From contig NZ_BDEP01000001.1 of the NCBI RefSeq assembly GCF_001662305.1, forward strand, positions 1-64,000: a DNA stretch of 64,000 nt, given 5' to 3'. Both the position numbers and the translations under genes were made by a program. The notes below the pieces were generated by a model that was not told where the DNA came from, ran no database searches, and saw nothing but the letters and a program-made list of their open reading frames with translations. The DNA comes from Halomonas caseinilytica (lineage in GTDB: Bacteria; Pseudomonadota; Gammaproteobacteria; Pseudomonadales; Halomonadaceae). How positions within the stretch are numbered: position 1 is the first letter of the stretch; the number at the start of each line of letters is the position of its first letter. Of this stretch, positions 26,574 through 37,301 are shown one piece after another.

Positions 26574-27572
26574 ATGTCAGTGCAGACATCGTCCAGCCGA
26601 CCGCTGCCACAAGCGAACGCCAAGACCGATCTGAATTTCCTCGAAGCAGAGAGCCGGGTGCGGAGTGCCCCGCTTCCGGATGAGGATCCCTATCCGACCC
26701 GTCTGTCCGAACCGCTGGATCTCCCCTGGCTCAATCGCCGCGAGCCGGTGGTCAAGGGAGGCGAAGCCGATGGGCCGCTCTCGTCCTCGCAGCTCGACAC
26801 CTTCGAGCGCCAGGGCTTTCTCTTCGAGCCGGATTTCCTGAAGGGGGAGGAGCTCGATGCGCTGCGCCGCGAGCTCGATGCCCTGCTGGCCCGAGATGAT
26901 TTCCGCGGACGCGACTTCGCCATTACCGAGCCGCAGGGCAACGAGATCCGCTCGCTGTTCGCGGTGCACTTCCTGTCGCGGGTCTTCAGCCGCCTGGCCC
27001 ACGATGAACGCCTGATGGGCCGCGCCCGCCAGATTCTCGGGGGCGAGCCCTATGTCCATCAGTCGCGCATCAACTACAAGCCTGGCTTCGAAGGCAAGGG
27101 CTTCAACTGGCACTCGGATTTCGAGACTTGGCACGCCGAGGATGGCATGCCCGCCATGCATGCGGTGAGTGCCTCCATCGTGCTGACCGACAACCACACC
27201 TTCAATGGTCCGCTGATGTTGGTGCCGGGCTCGCATCGCGTGTTCGTGCCTTGCCTGGGCGAAACGCCGGAGGATCATCATCGGCAGTCGCTCAAGACTC
27301 AGGAGTTCGGCGTACCGAGCCGCGAAGCACTGCGCGAGTTGATCGATCGGCACGGTATCGAGGCGCCCACCGGCGCGGCAGGTGGCCTGCTGCTGTTCGA
27401 CTGCAACACCCTGCACGGTTCCAACGCCAACATGTCGCCGGATCCGCGCAGCAATGCCTTCTTCGTCTACAACCGTCGTGATAATCGTTGTGTCGAGCCC
27501 TATGCGGCCGCCAAGCGCCGACCGAGCTTCCTGGCGCATGCGCCGGATGAGCCGTGGTCGCCGGATAGCTGA
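26574..27572 (+). CDS. ectD: Ectoine hydroxylase
   Basis: EctD is an Fe(II)/2-oxoglutarate dioxygenase that converts ectoine to 5-hydroxyectoine, an osmotic and heat protectant. The 332 residues contain the EctD signature around NWHSDFETWHAEDGMPAMHAVSASI, with iron ligands His181 and Asp183, and a distal His in the NTLHGSNAN segment. The family length is about 300-335 residues. AAGGAGG lies a good distance before the ATG. No ectABC is adjacent, so hydroxylation genes are separate, as often seen in Halomonas. Upstream 26411-26573 must hold an osmoregulated promoter, but no clear boxes were seen. Confidence 0.96.
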   Translation: MSVQTSSSRPLPQANAKTDLNFLEAESRVRSAPLPDEDPYPTRLSEPLDLPWLNRREPVVKGGEADGPLSSSQLDTFERQGFLFEPDFLKGEELDALRRELDALLARDDFRGRDFAITEPQGNEIRSLFAVHFLSRVFSRLAHDERLMGRARQILGGEPYVHQSRINYKPGFEGKGFNWHSDFETWHAEDGMPAMHAVSASIVLTDNHTFNGPLMLVPGSHRVFVPCLGETPEDHHRQSLKTQEFGVPSREALRELIDRHGIEAPTGAAGGLLLFDCNTLHGSNANMSPDPRSNAFFVYNRRDNRCVEPYAAAKRRPSFLAHAPDEPWSPDS

Positions 27573-27637
27573 CTCGAGCGTAAACTGAAGGAGCCGGGCC
27601 CTGCTGGGCCTCACCCGTAGAAGGAGTCGAGTCGGAT

Positions 27638-28303
27638 ATGCGCTTCGTTCCCCGTTTCACCGATGGCCGGAGTTTTCCGGAACCGCTGGGCAAGATCGTC
27701 TGCGTCGGTCGCAACTATGCCGAGCATGCCCGGGAGCTGAACAACCCGGTGCCCAGCGAGCCGTTGCTGTTCATCAAGCCGGCCACCAGTGCCGTGGATC
27801 TGGCCTCGCCCATCCAGCTACCGCTTGCGCGTGGCGAGGTTCATTTCGAGACGGAACTGGCATTGCTGATCGGCGAGCCATTGAGTGCGGCCGCGCCTGA
27901 TCAGGCCGAGCATGCCATTGCGGGGATTGGCCTGGCGCTGGACCTGACGCTGCGCGATGTTCAGGCACGTCTGAAGGACAAGGGGCAGCCCTGGGAAATG
28001 GCCAAGGCCTTCGATGGAGCCTGTCCGATATCGGCTTTCCTGCCGCTCGCCGAGACACCCAACTGGAGTGCCCTGGAGTTTACCCTGGAAGTGAACGGCG
28101 AGCGCCGACAGCACGGCCTGGGAGCTGACATGCTGTTCTCGGTGCCGACACTGCTGGCGGAAATGAGCCGCCACTTCACGCTGCTGCCGGGGGACGTGGT
28201 GCTGACCGGTACGCCCGCCGGCGTGGGGGAATTGCCTCGCGGTGCAGCGTTGCGCCTTCAATTGACCGGAGGTCTGACAGTGGAGACCCGGGTCGCGGAA
28301 TGA
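27638..28303 (+). CDS. Fumarylacetoacetate hydrolase family protein
   Basis: This 221-residue FAH-fold protein contains GKIVCVGRNYAEHARELNN, metal-binding EVHFETELALLIG (two acidic ligands), LDLTLRDVQARLKDKGQPWEMAKAFDG and GDVVLTGTPAGVG. It resembles YcgM-type acylpyruvases or oxaloacetate decarboxylases that cleave or decarboxylate 2-keto acids. Exact substrate cannot be read from sequence. A GAAGGAG site precedes the ATG. It lies 65 bp after ectD and may share its transcript, and is followed by a strong convergent hairpin. Confidence 0.88.
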   Translation: MRFVPRFTDGRSFPEPLGKIVCVGRNYAEHARELNNPVPSEPLLFIKPATSAVDLASPIQLPLARGEVHFETELALLIGEPLSAAAPDQAEHAIAGIGLALDLTLRDVQARLKDKGQPWEMAKAFDGACPISAFLPLAETPNWSALEFTLEVNGERRQHGLGADMLFSVPTLLAEMSRHFTLLPGDVVLTGTPAGVGELPRGAALRLQLTGGLTVETRVAE

Positions 28304-28361
28304 ACCCGGGTCGGCGCATCGTGGCCGAGCCAGACTGAGAGCCTCGGCCGATATACCTCAA

Positions 28362-28400
28362 CGACAAGGCCCCGCCGGGTTACCCGGCGGGGCCTTGTCG
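28362..28400. terminator. Strong bidirectional hairpin
   Basis: Two 19-base arms (28362-28380 and 28382-28400) are perfectly complementary around a single central base. The GC-rich hairpin sits between convergent genes and probably ends transcription both ways, although T tracts are lacking. Confidence 0.75.
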
Positions 28401-28445
28401 TGGTGGGGCTTGCCCCGGGCGTTCAGCAAGCCCGGGACAGCAGGG

Positions 28446-30788
28446 CTAGTCCTGCTTCAGCTTGTAGGCCACCACGTAGTCACCGATGGTGGTACCGATC
28501 GAGCCGTGCCCGCCGGCCACCTGGACGACCATCTGCTCGCCCTGGCTGTTGAGGTAGGTCATCGGTGTGGCCTGGCCACCGGCCGGCAGGCGGGCTTCCC
28601 ACAGCTGCTCACCGGTGCTGAGGTCATAGCCGCGCAGGTAGTCGTCCACGCTGGCGGCCAGGAAGGCTACGCCACTTTCGGTGATGATCGGTCCACCGAT
28701 GCCCGGCACGCCCATCTTGATCGGCAGCGGCAGCGGCGTCATGTCTTCGATGGTGCCGTTCTTGTGCTTCCAGACGATCTCGCCGGTGCGCAGATCGGTG
28801 CCGGCCACGTAGCCCCAGGGCGGTTGCTGGCAGGGCACGCCGAACGGCGACAGGAAGGGCTTCATATCGACCGCATAGGGGGCGCCTGCATTCTCGTTCA
28901 GGCCCTGTTCTCCCTGGTTGGTCTCGCCCAGGTCAGCGCCTTCCTTGGGCACCAGGGTGGAGGTGAAGGCCAGGTAGAGTGGCATGCCGAACATCACCTG
29001 GCGCTTGGGGTCCACGGCGATGCTCCCCCAGTTGAAGACCCCGAAGTTGCCCGGGAAGACAATGGTGCCTTGCTCGGAGGGCGGGGTGTACTGGCCCTCG
29101 TAGCGCAGCGACTTGAACTGGATGCGGCACATCAGTTGGTCGAGCGGCGTGGCCCCCCACATGTCCGCCTCGCGCAGGGTCGGCGGCCGGAAGGTCAGGC
29201 TCGAGATCGGCTGGGTCTCGGCGGCATGGTCACCCTCGATGGTGCCCTGGGGTGCCGGCTGCTCGGAAATCGGCAGGATCGGCTCGCCGGTCTCGCGGTT
29301 CAGCACATAGACATCGCCCTGCTTGGTGGGGATCACCAGGGCCGGCTGGGTTCCCTGCTCGGTATCGAGATCGAGCAGGCTGGGCTGAGCCGGGGTGTCC
29401 ATGTCCCACAGGTCGTGATGCACGAACTGCTGGACCCACTCCACCTGGCCGGTTTCCAGGTTCAGCGCCACCACCGAGCTTGCGTACTTCTCCTCGGCCT
29501 CGCTGCGGTACATGCCGAGTTGGTCAGGCGTGCGGTTGCCCATGGGGAAGTAGACCATGCCCAGCTCTTCGTCGGCGCTGGCGATCGACCAGCTGTTCGG
29601 GGAGCTGGTGGTATAGGTCTCGCCCTCGGCGATCGGTGAGGTCTCGTCCGGGTTGCCGGCGTCCCAGTTCCATACCAGTTCACCGCTCTTGGCGTCGTAG
29701 GCGCGAATCACGCCGGAGGGAGACTCGACGGCATAGTTGTCGTTGACTGAACCGGCGACGATGACCTTGCCGTCGGCTACGACGGGGGGAGAGGTGGAAT
29801 AGTAGAAGCCGGCCTGCTTGAACGGCATGTTGTGCAGCAGGTCGAGTTCGCCGTTGTCGGCGAAGTTGCTGCAGCGTGCGCCGGTCGCCGGGTCGACCGC
29901 GACCAGGCGGGCATCGGAGGTCGGCAGGAACAGCTGGGCGTCGCACTGCATGGCGTCCAGGTCCTCGGCCGGTCCGCTGGCGACCTGCACGTCAATGTCG
30001 TCCGCCTCGCCGGAGCTCGGCGGCAGGTAGGAGACGCCACGGCAGGTCTGGTGCTGGCGCGAGCTTTCCGCCGGCACCTTGGCGTCATAGACCCACTGTT
30101 CTTCGCCGGTATCGGCATCCAGGGCAATCAGCCAGTTGTGCGGCGTGCACAGGAACAGAGAATTGCCCACCTTCAGCGGAGTCGCTTCGTAGGTGGTTTC
30201 GGTAACGTCCTCGGGGCCTTTCACGTCACCTGTCTGGTACTGCCAGGCCAGCTCCAGATCACCGACGTTCTCCGGAGTGATCTGCTCGAGCGGTGAATAG
30301 CGCTGCCCCAGGTTGCTGCGCCCGTAGGCGTGCCAGCTTTCCTTGGGCGTGTCCCCGGTGGCCGGCTCTTCGGCGACCACGTCGCGGCTCAGCTCGCCCT
30401 CGATACGGTGAGCGTCGACGCTGAGGCTGGCGAGAGTGCCCACACCGATGATCGCCCAGACCGGCAGCAGCAGGGCCAGGCCGGCGCGACTGCCCCCCTT
30501 GGCCGGGATCAGCAGCGGGATGGCGAGCACCAGGAAGAGGCCCAGCCGGGTTGCCAGCGGCCACCAGTCGTAACCGGATTCCCAGAGCGACCAGGCGGCG
30601 GTCGCGATCAGGAAGAGCGCGTATAGCATCTGAGCGGTGGGGCGACGCGAGCGCGTCAAGGCCCCGACCACGATCAGGACGATGCCGGCCAGTGCGTAGT
30701 ACCAGCTACCGTCGAGGGTGATGAGCCAGATGCCACCTCCCAACAGGGCCAGTCCTACCAGCCAGAAGATGAGCGAAAGAATGATCAT
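28446..30788 (-). CDS. gcd: Membrane-bound PQQ-dependent glucose dehydrogenase
   Basis: This quinoprotein oxidises glucose to gluconolactone in the periplasm and passes electrons to ubiquinone. The 780 residues start with five membrane segments (about residues 1-130), then an eight-bladed propeller with W-motifs and PQQ-site features such as NLGQRYSPL, HQTCRGVSYL, FVHHDLWDMDTPAQPSL and AGGHGSIGTTIGDYVVAY near the end. The ATG at 30788 has AAGGAG eight bases upstream; a longer frame would add 20 residues without signal character. It stands alone between a convergent hydrolase gene and speA. PQQ synthesis genes are not in the window. Confidence 0.94.
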   Translation of the reverse strand: MIILSLIFWLVGLALLGGGIWLITLDGSWYYALAGIVLIVVGALTRSRRPTAQMLYALFLIATAAWSLWESGYDWWPLATRLGLFLVLAIPLLIPAKGGSRAGLALLLPVWAIIGVGTLASLSVDAHRIEGELSRDVVAEEPATGDTPKESWHAYGRSNLGQRYSPLEQITPENVGDLELAWQYQTGDVKGPEDVTETTYEATPLKVGNSLFLCTPHNWLIALDADTGEEQWVYDAKVPAESSRQHQTCRGVSYLPPSSGEADDIDVQVASGPAEDLDAMQCDAQLFLPTSDARLVAVDPATGARCSNFADNGELDLLHNMPFKQAGFYYSTSPPVVADGKVIVAGSVNDNYAVESPSGVIRAYDAKSGELVWNWDAGNPDETSPIAEGETYTTSSPNSWSIASADEELGMVYFPMGNRTPDQLGMYRSEAEEKYASSVVALNLETGQVEWVQQFVHHDLWDMDTPAQPSLLDLDTEQGTQPALVIPTKQGDVYVLNRETGEPILPISEQPAPQGTIEGDHAAETQPISSLTFRPPTLREADMWGATPLDQLMCRIQFKSLRYEGQYTPPSEQGTIVFPGNFGVFNWGSIAVDPKRQVMFGMPLYLAFTSTLVPKEGADLGETNQGEQGLNENAGAPYAVDMKPFLSPFGVPCQQPPWGYVAGTDLRTGEIVWKHKNGTIEDMTPLPLPIKMGVPGIGGPIITESGVAFLAASVDDYLRGYDLSTGEQLWEARLPAGGQATPMTYLNSQGEQMVVQVAGGHGSIGTTIGDYVVAYKLKQD

Positions 30789-31107
30789 GATCCAAGCTCC
30801 TTGCCATGGAAGAAGCCCTGAATAAGGTCGCGATGCCGGTATTCGCACGCCAGCCCGATCTCGGTTGCGCTCGCCGTGCCGCCGAATGGAGCAGACTGTA
30901 CCGAGCCATCATTCGGCGTTTGAATCCGTTCGTCGATTTATCCAGTGCTTGCGGAGTCGTTGATTAATTTCATTTTATAATAGTTAGCCTGTGAAACAAA
31001 GGCGGCCACCCGTGGCGGCCCGTGTGACGCCTCGTCCCGGACGCAGCGTTACCATCACTATGGTCTAATGGACCGGAGATGTCAGTGTCGAATGCGTCGA
31101 AAACCGT
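30789..31107. other. Intergenic region gcd / speA
   Basis: This 319 bp spacer carries the speA terminator at 30994-31020 and an AT-rich patch around 30960-30985 (TTTTATAATAG), which may contribute to the gcd promoter. No complete -35/-10 pair with proper spacing was found on the gcd strand. Confidence 0.5.
30994..31020 (-). terminator. Terminator-like hairpin after speA
   Basis: On the minus strand GGCCGCCAC and GTGGCCGCC pair with one C-C mismatch (31020-31001), followed by TTTGTTT. It is 88 bp after the speA stop. Confidence 0.6.
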
Positions 31108-33021
31108 TCATTCCAGGTAGGTATACCCTTCCAGACCGGCGGAGAGGTCATGCCGGAACTGGTACTGCTCGTCGTCGCTCAGGTCGCTGGCGGCGAGTTG
31201 CTCATCGAGCCGTGCGCGCAGGGCATCGGCATCGAAGTTGACGTACCCGAGCACGTCGGCGACCCGATCGCCGCGCAGCAGGTGGTCGAAGTGCCACTGG
31301 CCATCGGCATCGAGGGAGGCATCCACTGAGTCAGTATCGCCGAACAGGTTGTGCAGATCGCCGAGGATCTCCTGATAGGCGCCGACCAGGAAGAAGCCCA
31401 TCAGGCGCTCCTCGTCGTCGCGCCATTCCGGCAGCGGCAGCGTGGATTCGACCCCCTGGCCGTCGACATAGCCATCGATGCGGCCGTCGCTGTCGCAGGT
31501 GATGTCCTGGATCACCGCGCGGCGCGAGGGCTCACGGTCGAGGCCGGAGAGTGGCAGCACCGGGAATATCTGGTCGATTCCCCAGACATCGGGCACCGAC
31601 TGAAACAGCGAGAAGTTGACGAACAGCTTGTCGGCCAGCTTTTCGGCCAGCTCGTCATGGATCTCGCGATGGGCGCGGTTGCGGGGGTCCAGCCGCTCGC
31701 GCAGGCGAGCACAGGCAGCGGAATGGACGCCTTCCCCCTCGGCACGCGCACCGAGGTCGGCCAGACCCATGACGAAGCGGTCCTGGAGTTCGCCCAGCGC
31801 CTGGGTCAGGTCGTGCCAGGCCTCGACCAGCCCGCGCGGGTCATGCAAGGCGTGCAGTTCGTCGTGGACCCGCCACAGCTCGGCTACCTGCGGGTCGCCG
31901 GCGTGGCAGCGCGTCTCGGGGGCTTGGGTATCGGGGCGCTCCTCGCCGATCACGTTGGTGATCAACACCGCATGATGGGCGGTCAGGGCCCTGCCGGATT
32001 CGCTGAGCAGGTGGGGATGGGGCAGCCCTTCGCTGGCGCAGACCTGGGAGAAGGCCGAGACGACGTTGCGGGCATATTCGCGCATCGAGTAGTTGATCGA
32101 GCAGAAGCTGCGCGAGCGAGTTCCCTCGTAGTCGATGCCCAGTCCGCCACCGACGTCCACGGTATCCACTGGCGCGCCCATCGCCAGCAGGTTCTGGTAG
32201 AAACGGGCGCATTCACGCAGGCCGCGCTGGATGTCGTGAATGTTGGCGATCTGTGAGCCCAGGTGGAAGTGCACGAGCTGCAGGCTTCCCAGGGCGTCGG
32301 CCTCGGTCAGGCGAGTGACCACAGCCTGGATCTGGCTGGCGGTGAGGCCGAACTTGGACTTCTCGCCCCCGGTATTCTGCCATTTTCCCTTGCCCACCGA
32401 GGCGAGACGGGCCCGCAGTCCGATGCGTGGCACGACGCCGAGATGCTCGGCCTCCTCGAGGATCAGCGGCAATTCGGAGAGCTTCTCCACGACCAGGTAG
32501 ACGCGATGTCCCAGCCGTTCGCCCATCAGGGCCAGGCGGATGTATTCGCGGTCCTTGTAGCCGTTGCAGACGATCAACGAGGGGCCGTCGCCGGAGAGCG
32601 CGAGAACCGCCAGCAGCTCGGGCTTGCTGCCGGCCTCCAGACCGACGCGGCCGCGACCACGCTCCTGGGTGGCGAGGATCTCCTCGACCACCCGGTGCTG
32701 CTGATTGACCTTGATGGGATAGACGGCCGTGTAACCACCATCGAAGTCTTCCTCGGCCATGGCGCCGTCGAAGGCGGCACAGAGCTGCTCGACGCGGTCG
32801 TGGAGGATATCGGTGAAACGTACCAGCACCGGCAGGCGCAGCCCCGCCTCGCGAAGCCGTGTCGCCAGTGTCGTCAGCGGCAGGGCAGGCCCTTCGGCGT
32901 CTTCGCCGAGTGGTCGCACCAGAGCCTGGCCGCCATCATCGACATCGAAATAACCGCTGCCCCATTGATCGATGTTCCAGGTATGCCGGGCGCGATGCGC
33001 GGGGCCGGCGGCACTGCTCAT
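31108..33021 (-). CDS. speA: Biosynthetic arginine decarboxylase
   Basis: SpeA decarboxylates arginine to agmatine, the first step of one putrescine route. The 637 residues match E. coli SpeA: TWNIDQWGSGYFDV, PLP lysine in YPIKVNQQ, GLEAGSKPELLAVL, VCNGYKDREYIRLAL, GGEKSKFGL, LHFHLGSQ, TCDSDG near the active-site Cys, and the C-terminal GYTYLE. The ATG at 33021 is preferred to a TTG four codons upstream because AAGG lies five bases before it. It follows thrB by 8 bp in a DUF2782-thrB-speA transcript. Confidence 0.96.
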   Translation of the reverse strand: MSSAAGPAHRARHTWNIDQWGSGYFDVDDGGQALVRPLGEDAEGPALPLTTLATRLREAGLRLPVLVRFTDILHDRVEQLCAAFDGAMAEEDFDGGYTAVYPIKVNQQHRVVEEILATQERGRGRVGLEAGSKPELLAVLALSGDGPSLIVCNGYKDREYIRLALMGERLGHRVYLVVEKLSELPLILEEAEHLGVVPRIGLRARLASVGKGKWQNTGGEKSKFGLTASQIQAVVTRLTEADALGSLQLVHFHLGSQIANIHDIQRGLRECARFYQNLLAMGAPVDTVDVGGGLGIDYEGTRSRSFCSINYSMREYARNVVSAFSQVCASEGLPHPHLLSESGRALTAHHAVLITNVIGEERPDTQAPETRCHAGDPQVAELWRVHDELHALHDPRGLVEAWHDLTQALGELQDRFVMGLADLGARAEGEGVHSAACARLRERLDPRNRAHREIHDELAEKLADKLFVNFSLFQSVPDVWGIDQIFPVLPLSGLDREPSRRAVIQDITCDSDGRIDGYVDGQGVESTLPLPEWRDDEERLMGFFLVGAYQEILGDLHNLFGDTDSVDASLDADGQWHFDHLLRGDRVADVLGYVNFDADALRARLDEQLAASDLSDDEQYQFRHDLSAGLEGYTYLE

Positions 33022-33029
33022 GGAGGCCT

Positions 33030-33989
33030 TCAAGACGTGACCTCGGGAAGCGGCAGGGCACCTTCCTCCAGGCGTCGTTTGAGGATGGTGCGGAACTGAT
33101 CGGGATCGTGGGGCGTCAGGTCATGGGCCGGCGGGTCGACGTAGACCACCAGCAGCCGCGAGAGCCAGTAGCGCAGGGCCGTCATGCGCAGCATCATCGG
33201 CCAGGCATCGCGCTCGGCGGCTTCCAGCGGGCGCTGGGCCTGGTAGGCGGCGAGAATGGTGGCGTAGCGTTCGGCGTCGAGGCGACCGTCGGCCTGAGAG
33301 GCCCAGTCGTTGATGACGATGGCCAGGTCGAACAGCAGATCGCCCGTGCACCCATTGTAGAAATCGATCATGCCGCCCAGGCGGTCGCCGTCGAACAGGG
33401 TGTTGTCGCGGAACAGGTCGCCGTGGAGCGCGCCCTGGGGCAGTTCCGGATGCCCGTCGAAGAAGCCCTGGTAGATTTCTACCTCGTCCATCATCAGCGC
33501 CTGATCCTCGGGCGAGAGATAGGCCAGAACCTTGTGGTGCATGGGCAGCAGCCAGTGCAGGTCGCGCGGGTTGGGGCGATGTCCGGGGAAGCGTTGCGAG
33601 ACCTTGTGCATGTGGCCCAGAGCATCGCCCAGGGCGCGGCACTGCGCCAGGTTGGGATGATGGGGATGTTGCCCCGGCAGGCGCGGAAACAGCAGGGCCG
33701 GCTTGTCGGCCAGGCTGTGCAGGGCGATGCCGTCGTGATCGTGCAGGGGGCCGGGGACCGGTAGACGGTGCTCGTCGAGGTAGTCCAGCAGCTCGACGAA
33801 GAACGGCAGTTCCTCATGCTCGCCTTGCTCGAAGAGGGTCAGCACCAGTTCCTGACGATCGGTGGTGACGAAGAAGGTGCTGTTCTCGGTGCCGGCGGGC
33901 ACGCCTTCGACGGCAACCAGCGAGCCGGCGTCGAAGCGGCTCAGGAATGCCGCGACCTGGGCGTCGGTAAGCGGTGTGAATACGGCCAT
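33030..33989 (-). CDS. thrB: Homoserine kinase, type II (APH fold)
   Basis: It phosphorylates homoserine for threonine synthesis. Unlike the GHMP-fold enzyme of E. coli, this 319-residue protein has the aminoglycoside phosphotransferase fold used in Pseudomonas: GTENSTFFVTT glycine loop, the catalytic segment LHGDLFRDNTLFDGD with Asp and Asn, and MIDFYNG metal-binding Asp. The start MAVFTPLTDAQVAAFL and 9-10 residue spacing to the kinase loop match that branch. Its place between DUF2782 and polA is conserved in Pseudomonas and Halomonas, supporting the call. Confidence 0.92.
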   Translation of the reverse strand: MAVFTPLTDAQVAAFLSRFDAGSLVAVEGVPAGTENSTFFVTTDRQELVLTLFEQGEHEELPFFVELLDYLDEHRLPVPGPLHDHDGIALHSLADKPALLFPRLPGQHPHHPNLAQCRALGDALGHMHKVSQRFPGHRPNPRDLHWLLPMHHKVLAYLSPEDQALMMDEVEIYQGFFDGHPELPQGALHGDLFRDNTLFDGDRLGGMIDFYNGCTGDLLFDLAIVINDWASQADGRLDAERYATILAAYQAQRPLEAAERDAWPMMLRMTALRYWLSRLLVVYVDPPAHDLTPHDPDQFRTILKRRLEEGALPLPEVTS

Positions 33990-34081
33990 GTGTGTCTCGC
34001 GCGGGCTGTGCCAAATCGCCTATTGTAGCGGCTTGGCGCGTCGATGCACGACTACCGGGGCAGGTTGTGCCGCACCAGGGG

Positions 34082-34375
34082 TCAGCCGTCCTGCCGTACC
34101 CATTCGGGGACGGTGATATCGTTGCCCTCCTGGCGCTCGAAGTTGCCGTCGCCGTCCCTGTCGACCAGATAGTAGGATGGGCCCGAGGCGGGCTGGATCT
34201 CGATGGCATAGAGCACGCCGTCGACCCGGTACTCGCGAATGGTGCGATCCGCTTCCTGGCGGGTGGTGATCTCGGGGGCGGGCGAACCGCCGGACTGGGC
34301 CAGGGCCGGCAATCCGGCGAGCAGCAGGCCGCCACCGACCAGCAAGGCGGCGAACGGACGAAACAGGGACAGCAT
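34082..34375 (-). CDS. DUF2782 domain protein
   Basis: This 97-residue exported protein has a signal peptide (LLVGGGLLLAGLPALA) and the DUF2782 core ITTRQEADRTIREYRVDGVLYAIEIQPASGPSYYLVDRDGDGNF, a small beta-rich domain of unknown function. The ATG at 34375 is chosen for its GGAG site and correct signal length. The gene is a conserved companion of thrB and is divergent from polA. Confidence 0.85.
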   Translation of the reverse strand: MLSLFRPFAALLVGGGLLLAGLPALAQSGGSPAPEITTRQEADRTIREYRVDGVLYAIEIQPASGPSYYLVDRDGDGNFERQEGNDITVPEWVRQDG

Positions 34376-34534
34376 GGCAATCTCCGGGGCTGCAGTCATC
34401 TCCCCTAGTGTATGCCGTCGTCCGGTCGAGGCATACCGTCCGGCAAACATCGGCGGCTATGCGTATCATGGGGACTCAGGATGGCGCTTTCTTCCCGGAC
34501 ATCATTTTACTCAGACATCAATGGATGCCGATTC

Positions 34535-37300
34535 ATGGCCGACACCCCCATCGTACTCGTCGACGGTTCTTCCTATCTGTATCGAGCCTTTCACGCCCTG
34601 CCGCCATTGACCACTTCCGGTGGCCAGCCCACCGGTGCCGTCAAGGGTGTGCTCAACATGCTCAAGCGCTTGCTCAAGGATTATCCCGACAGCCCCATGG
34701 CGGTGGTCTTCGATGCGCCCGGCAAGACCTTCCGCGATGATCTCTACGCCGAGTACAAGGCGCAACGGCCGCCGATGCCGGACGATCTGCGCGCCCAGGT
34801 CGAGCCGCTGCACGACTGCGTGCGGGCGCTCGGCCTGCCGCTGCTGTGCGTCGAGGGCGTGGAAGCCGACGACGTCATCGGCACCCTGGCCCGACATGCC
34901 GCCGAGGCCGGGCGCGATGCCGTGATCTCCACCGGCGACAAGGACATGGCGCAGTTGGTCAATGGCCACATCACCCTGGTCAACACCATGAAGGACGAGA
35001 CCCTCGACACCGCCGGCGTCGAGCAGAAGTTCGGCCTACCGCCGTGTCTGATCATCGACTTTCTCGCGCTGATGGGCGACAAGGTCGACAACATTCCCGG
35101 TGTGCCCGGTGTCGGCGAGAAGACCGCCCTGGGGCTGCTGCAGGGCATGGAAGGGGGGCTGGAAACCATCTATGCCGACCTGGAGAAGGTCAAGACGCTG
35201 GGGTTTCGTGGCGCCAAGACGTTGCCGAAGAAGCTCGAGGAGAATCGCGAGCAGGCCTTCCTGTCCTACGAGCTTGCCACCATCAAGACGGACTGCGATC
35301 TGCCGGTCGGCCTCGACGACCTGAATATCGCCCGCCCCGATCGCGAGGCGCTGCTCGCCCTTTATCGCCGACTGGAGTTCAAGAACTGGCTGGCGGAGTT
35401 GCTGGAAGGCGATGACGAGGGTGTCGATGACGTGGCGGGGGGCACTGCCACGCCCGAGGCGAGTGACGCGGAGGAGGCCGGCGGGAGCGGAACGCGCCGC
35501 GATGTGGTGATCACCGAGCAGGCGGTGCTGGACGAGTGGCTGGCGCGTCTTGCGGACAGCGAGGCCTTCTGCTTCGATCTGGAGACCACCAGCCTCTCCT
35601 ACATGGAGGCCGACATCGTCGGCGTGGGACTTGCCCTGGAACCAGGGGAAGCGGCCTACATTCCGCTGGCGCACGATTACCTGGATGCGCCGGAGCAACT
35701 CGATCGCCAGGCCGTGCTCGAGGCGCTGGCCCCCTTGTGGGCCGATGCCGGCAAGGCCAAGATTGGCCAGAACCTGAAGTACGACATCTCGGTGCTGGCG
35801 CGTCACGGCTACGAAGTGGCCGGTGCCCTGCACGACACCATGCTCGAATCCTATGTGCTGGATTCCACGGCCACCCGCCACGACATGGATTCCCTGGCGT
35901 TGAAGTACCTGGGCGAGAAGACGGTGAGCTTCGAGGAGATCGCCGGCAAGGGCGCCAAGCAGCTCACTTTCAATCAGGTTGCCCTGGAGCAGGCCGCGCC
36001 CTATGCCTGCGAGGATGTCGATATCACCTTGCGGCTGCACCGTGAACTACGCCCGCGGGTCGACGGGCAGGGTCGGCTGGCCGAGGTGCTCGACAACATA
36101 GAACGACCGCTGGTCCAGGTATTGTCGCGAATGGAGCGCAACGGGGTCGCGCTGGATCCCGAGCGGCTCCACGAGCAGAGCCGGGAGCTGGACGAGCGCA
36201 TCCGCGAGCTCGAACAGCGCGCTCATGAACTGGCTGGTCGCGAGTTCAACCTCGGTTCACCCAAGCAACTGGGCGAGATCCTGTTCGAAGAGCAGAAGAT
36301 TCCGGTCATCAAGAAGACGCCCAAGGGCGCGCCCTCGACTGCCGAGGCCGTGCTCGAGGAGCTGGCGCTGGATTATCCGTTGCCCAAGGTGATCATGGAG
36401 CATCGCGGCTTCTCCAAGTTGCGCTCCACCTACACCGACAAGCTGCCCAAGCTGGTCGATCCTTCGACCGGGCGTCTGCACACCAGTTACCACCAGGCGG
36501 TCACCGCGACCGGGCGCCTGTCGTCGTCCGACCCCAACCTGCAGAACATCCCCATTCGCACCGAGCAGGGCCGACGCATCCGCCAGGCATTCGTGGCCCG
36601 ACCGGGCTACCGGCTCGTCGCCGCCGACTACTCACAGATCGAGCTGCGCATCATGGCGCACCTGTCGGGCGACAAGGGCTTGCTCGATGCCTTCGCCGAG
36701 GGCCGCGACATCCACGCCGCCACCGCCGCCGAGGTCTTCGGCGTGGCGCTCGACAAGGTCTCCGGCGAGCAGCGGCGCAGCGCCAAGGCGATCAACTTCG
36801 GGCTGATCTACGGGATGAGCGCCTGGGGACTGGGGCGCCAACTGCATATCGAGCGCAACCAGGCGCAGATCTACATCGATCGCTATTTCGACCGCTACCC
36901 CGGCGTGGCGCGCTACATGGAGCGCATTCGCGCCCAGGCAGCGGAGGACGGCTATGTGGAAACCGTCTTCGGTCGACGGCTCCATCTGCCGGAGATCCAC
37001 TCCCAGAATCGCAATCGGCGCCAGGGCGCCGAGCGTACCGCGATCAACGCGCCGATGCAGGGCACGGCCGCGGACATCATCAAGCGTGCCATGATTGATG
37101 TCGACGACTGGCTGGCCGAGGATGACATCGATGCCATCATGGTCATGCAGGTTCATGATGAACTGGTCTTCGAGGTCGCGGAAAGCGAGGTCGACACCTT
37201 CATTGAACAGGTCAAGGCCCGCATGCAAAGCGCCGCCGAGCTCGACGTGTCGCTGACCGTCGAGGCGGAGAGCGGCGCCAACTGGGACGAAGCACACTGA
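34535..37300 (+). CDS. polA: DNA polymerase I
   Basis: This 921-residue enzyme carries three activities: a 5'-3' exonuclease domain (about 1-290; [46 protein letters not shown]), a 3'-5' proofreading domain (about 320-515) with intact FDLETTSL acidic motif, and a family A polymerase domain with [16 protein letters not shown], the finger helix [20 protein letters not shown] and the palm [10 protein letters not shown]. It fills gaps in repair and replaces Okazaki RNA primers. The ATG at 34535 fits the family N-terminus though its ribosome site is weak. Confidence 0.97.
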   Translation: MADTPIVLVDGSSYLYRAFHALPPLTTSGGQPTGAVKGVLNMLKRLLKDYPDSPMAVVFDAPGKTFRDDLYAEYKAQRPPMPDDLRAQVEPLHDCVRALGLPLLCVEGVEADDVIGTLARHAAEAGRDAVISTGDKDMAQLVNGHITLVNTMKDETLDTAGVEQKFGLPPCLIIDFLALMGDKVDNIPGVPGVGEKTALGLLQGMEGGLETIYADLEKVKTLGFRGAKTLPKKLEENREQAFLSYELATIKTDCDLPVGLDDLNIARPDREALLALYRRLEFKNWLAELLEGDDEGVDDVAGGTATPEASDAEEAGGSGTRRDVVITEQAVLDEWLARLADSEAFCFDLETTSLSYMEADIVGVGLALEPGEAAYIPLAHDYLDAPEQLDRQAVLEALAPLWADAGKAKIGQNLKYDISVLARHGYEVAGALHDTMLESYVLDSTATRHDMDSLALKYLGEKTVSFEEIAGKGAKQLTFNQVALEQAAPYACEDVDITLRLHRELRPRVDGQGRLAEVLDNIERPLVQVLSRMERNGVALDPERLHEQSRELDERIRELEQRAHELAGREFNLGSPKQLGEILFEEQKIPVIKKTPKGAPSTAEAVLEELALDYPLPKVIMEHRGFSKLRSTYTDKLPKLVDPSTGRLHTSYHQAVTATGRLSSSDPNLQNIPIRTEQGRRIRQAFVARPGYRLVAADYSQIELRIMAHLSGDKGLLDAFAEGRDIHAATAAEVFGVALDKVSGEQRRSAKAINFGLIYGMSAWGLGRQLHIERNQAQIYIDRYFDRYPGVARYMERIRAQAAEDGYVETVFGRRLHLPEIHSQNRNRRQGAERTAINAPMQGTAADIIKRAMIDVDDWLAEDDIDAIMVMQVHDELVFEVAESEVDTFIEQVKARMQSAAELDVSLTVEAESGANWDEAH

Positions 37301-37301
37301 G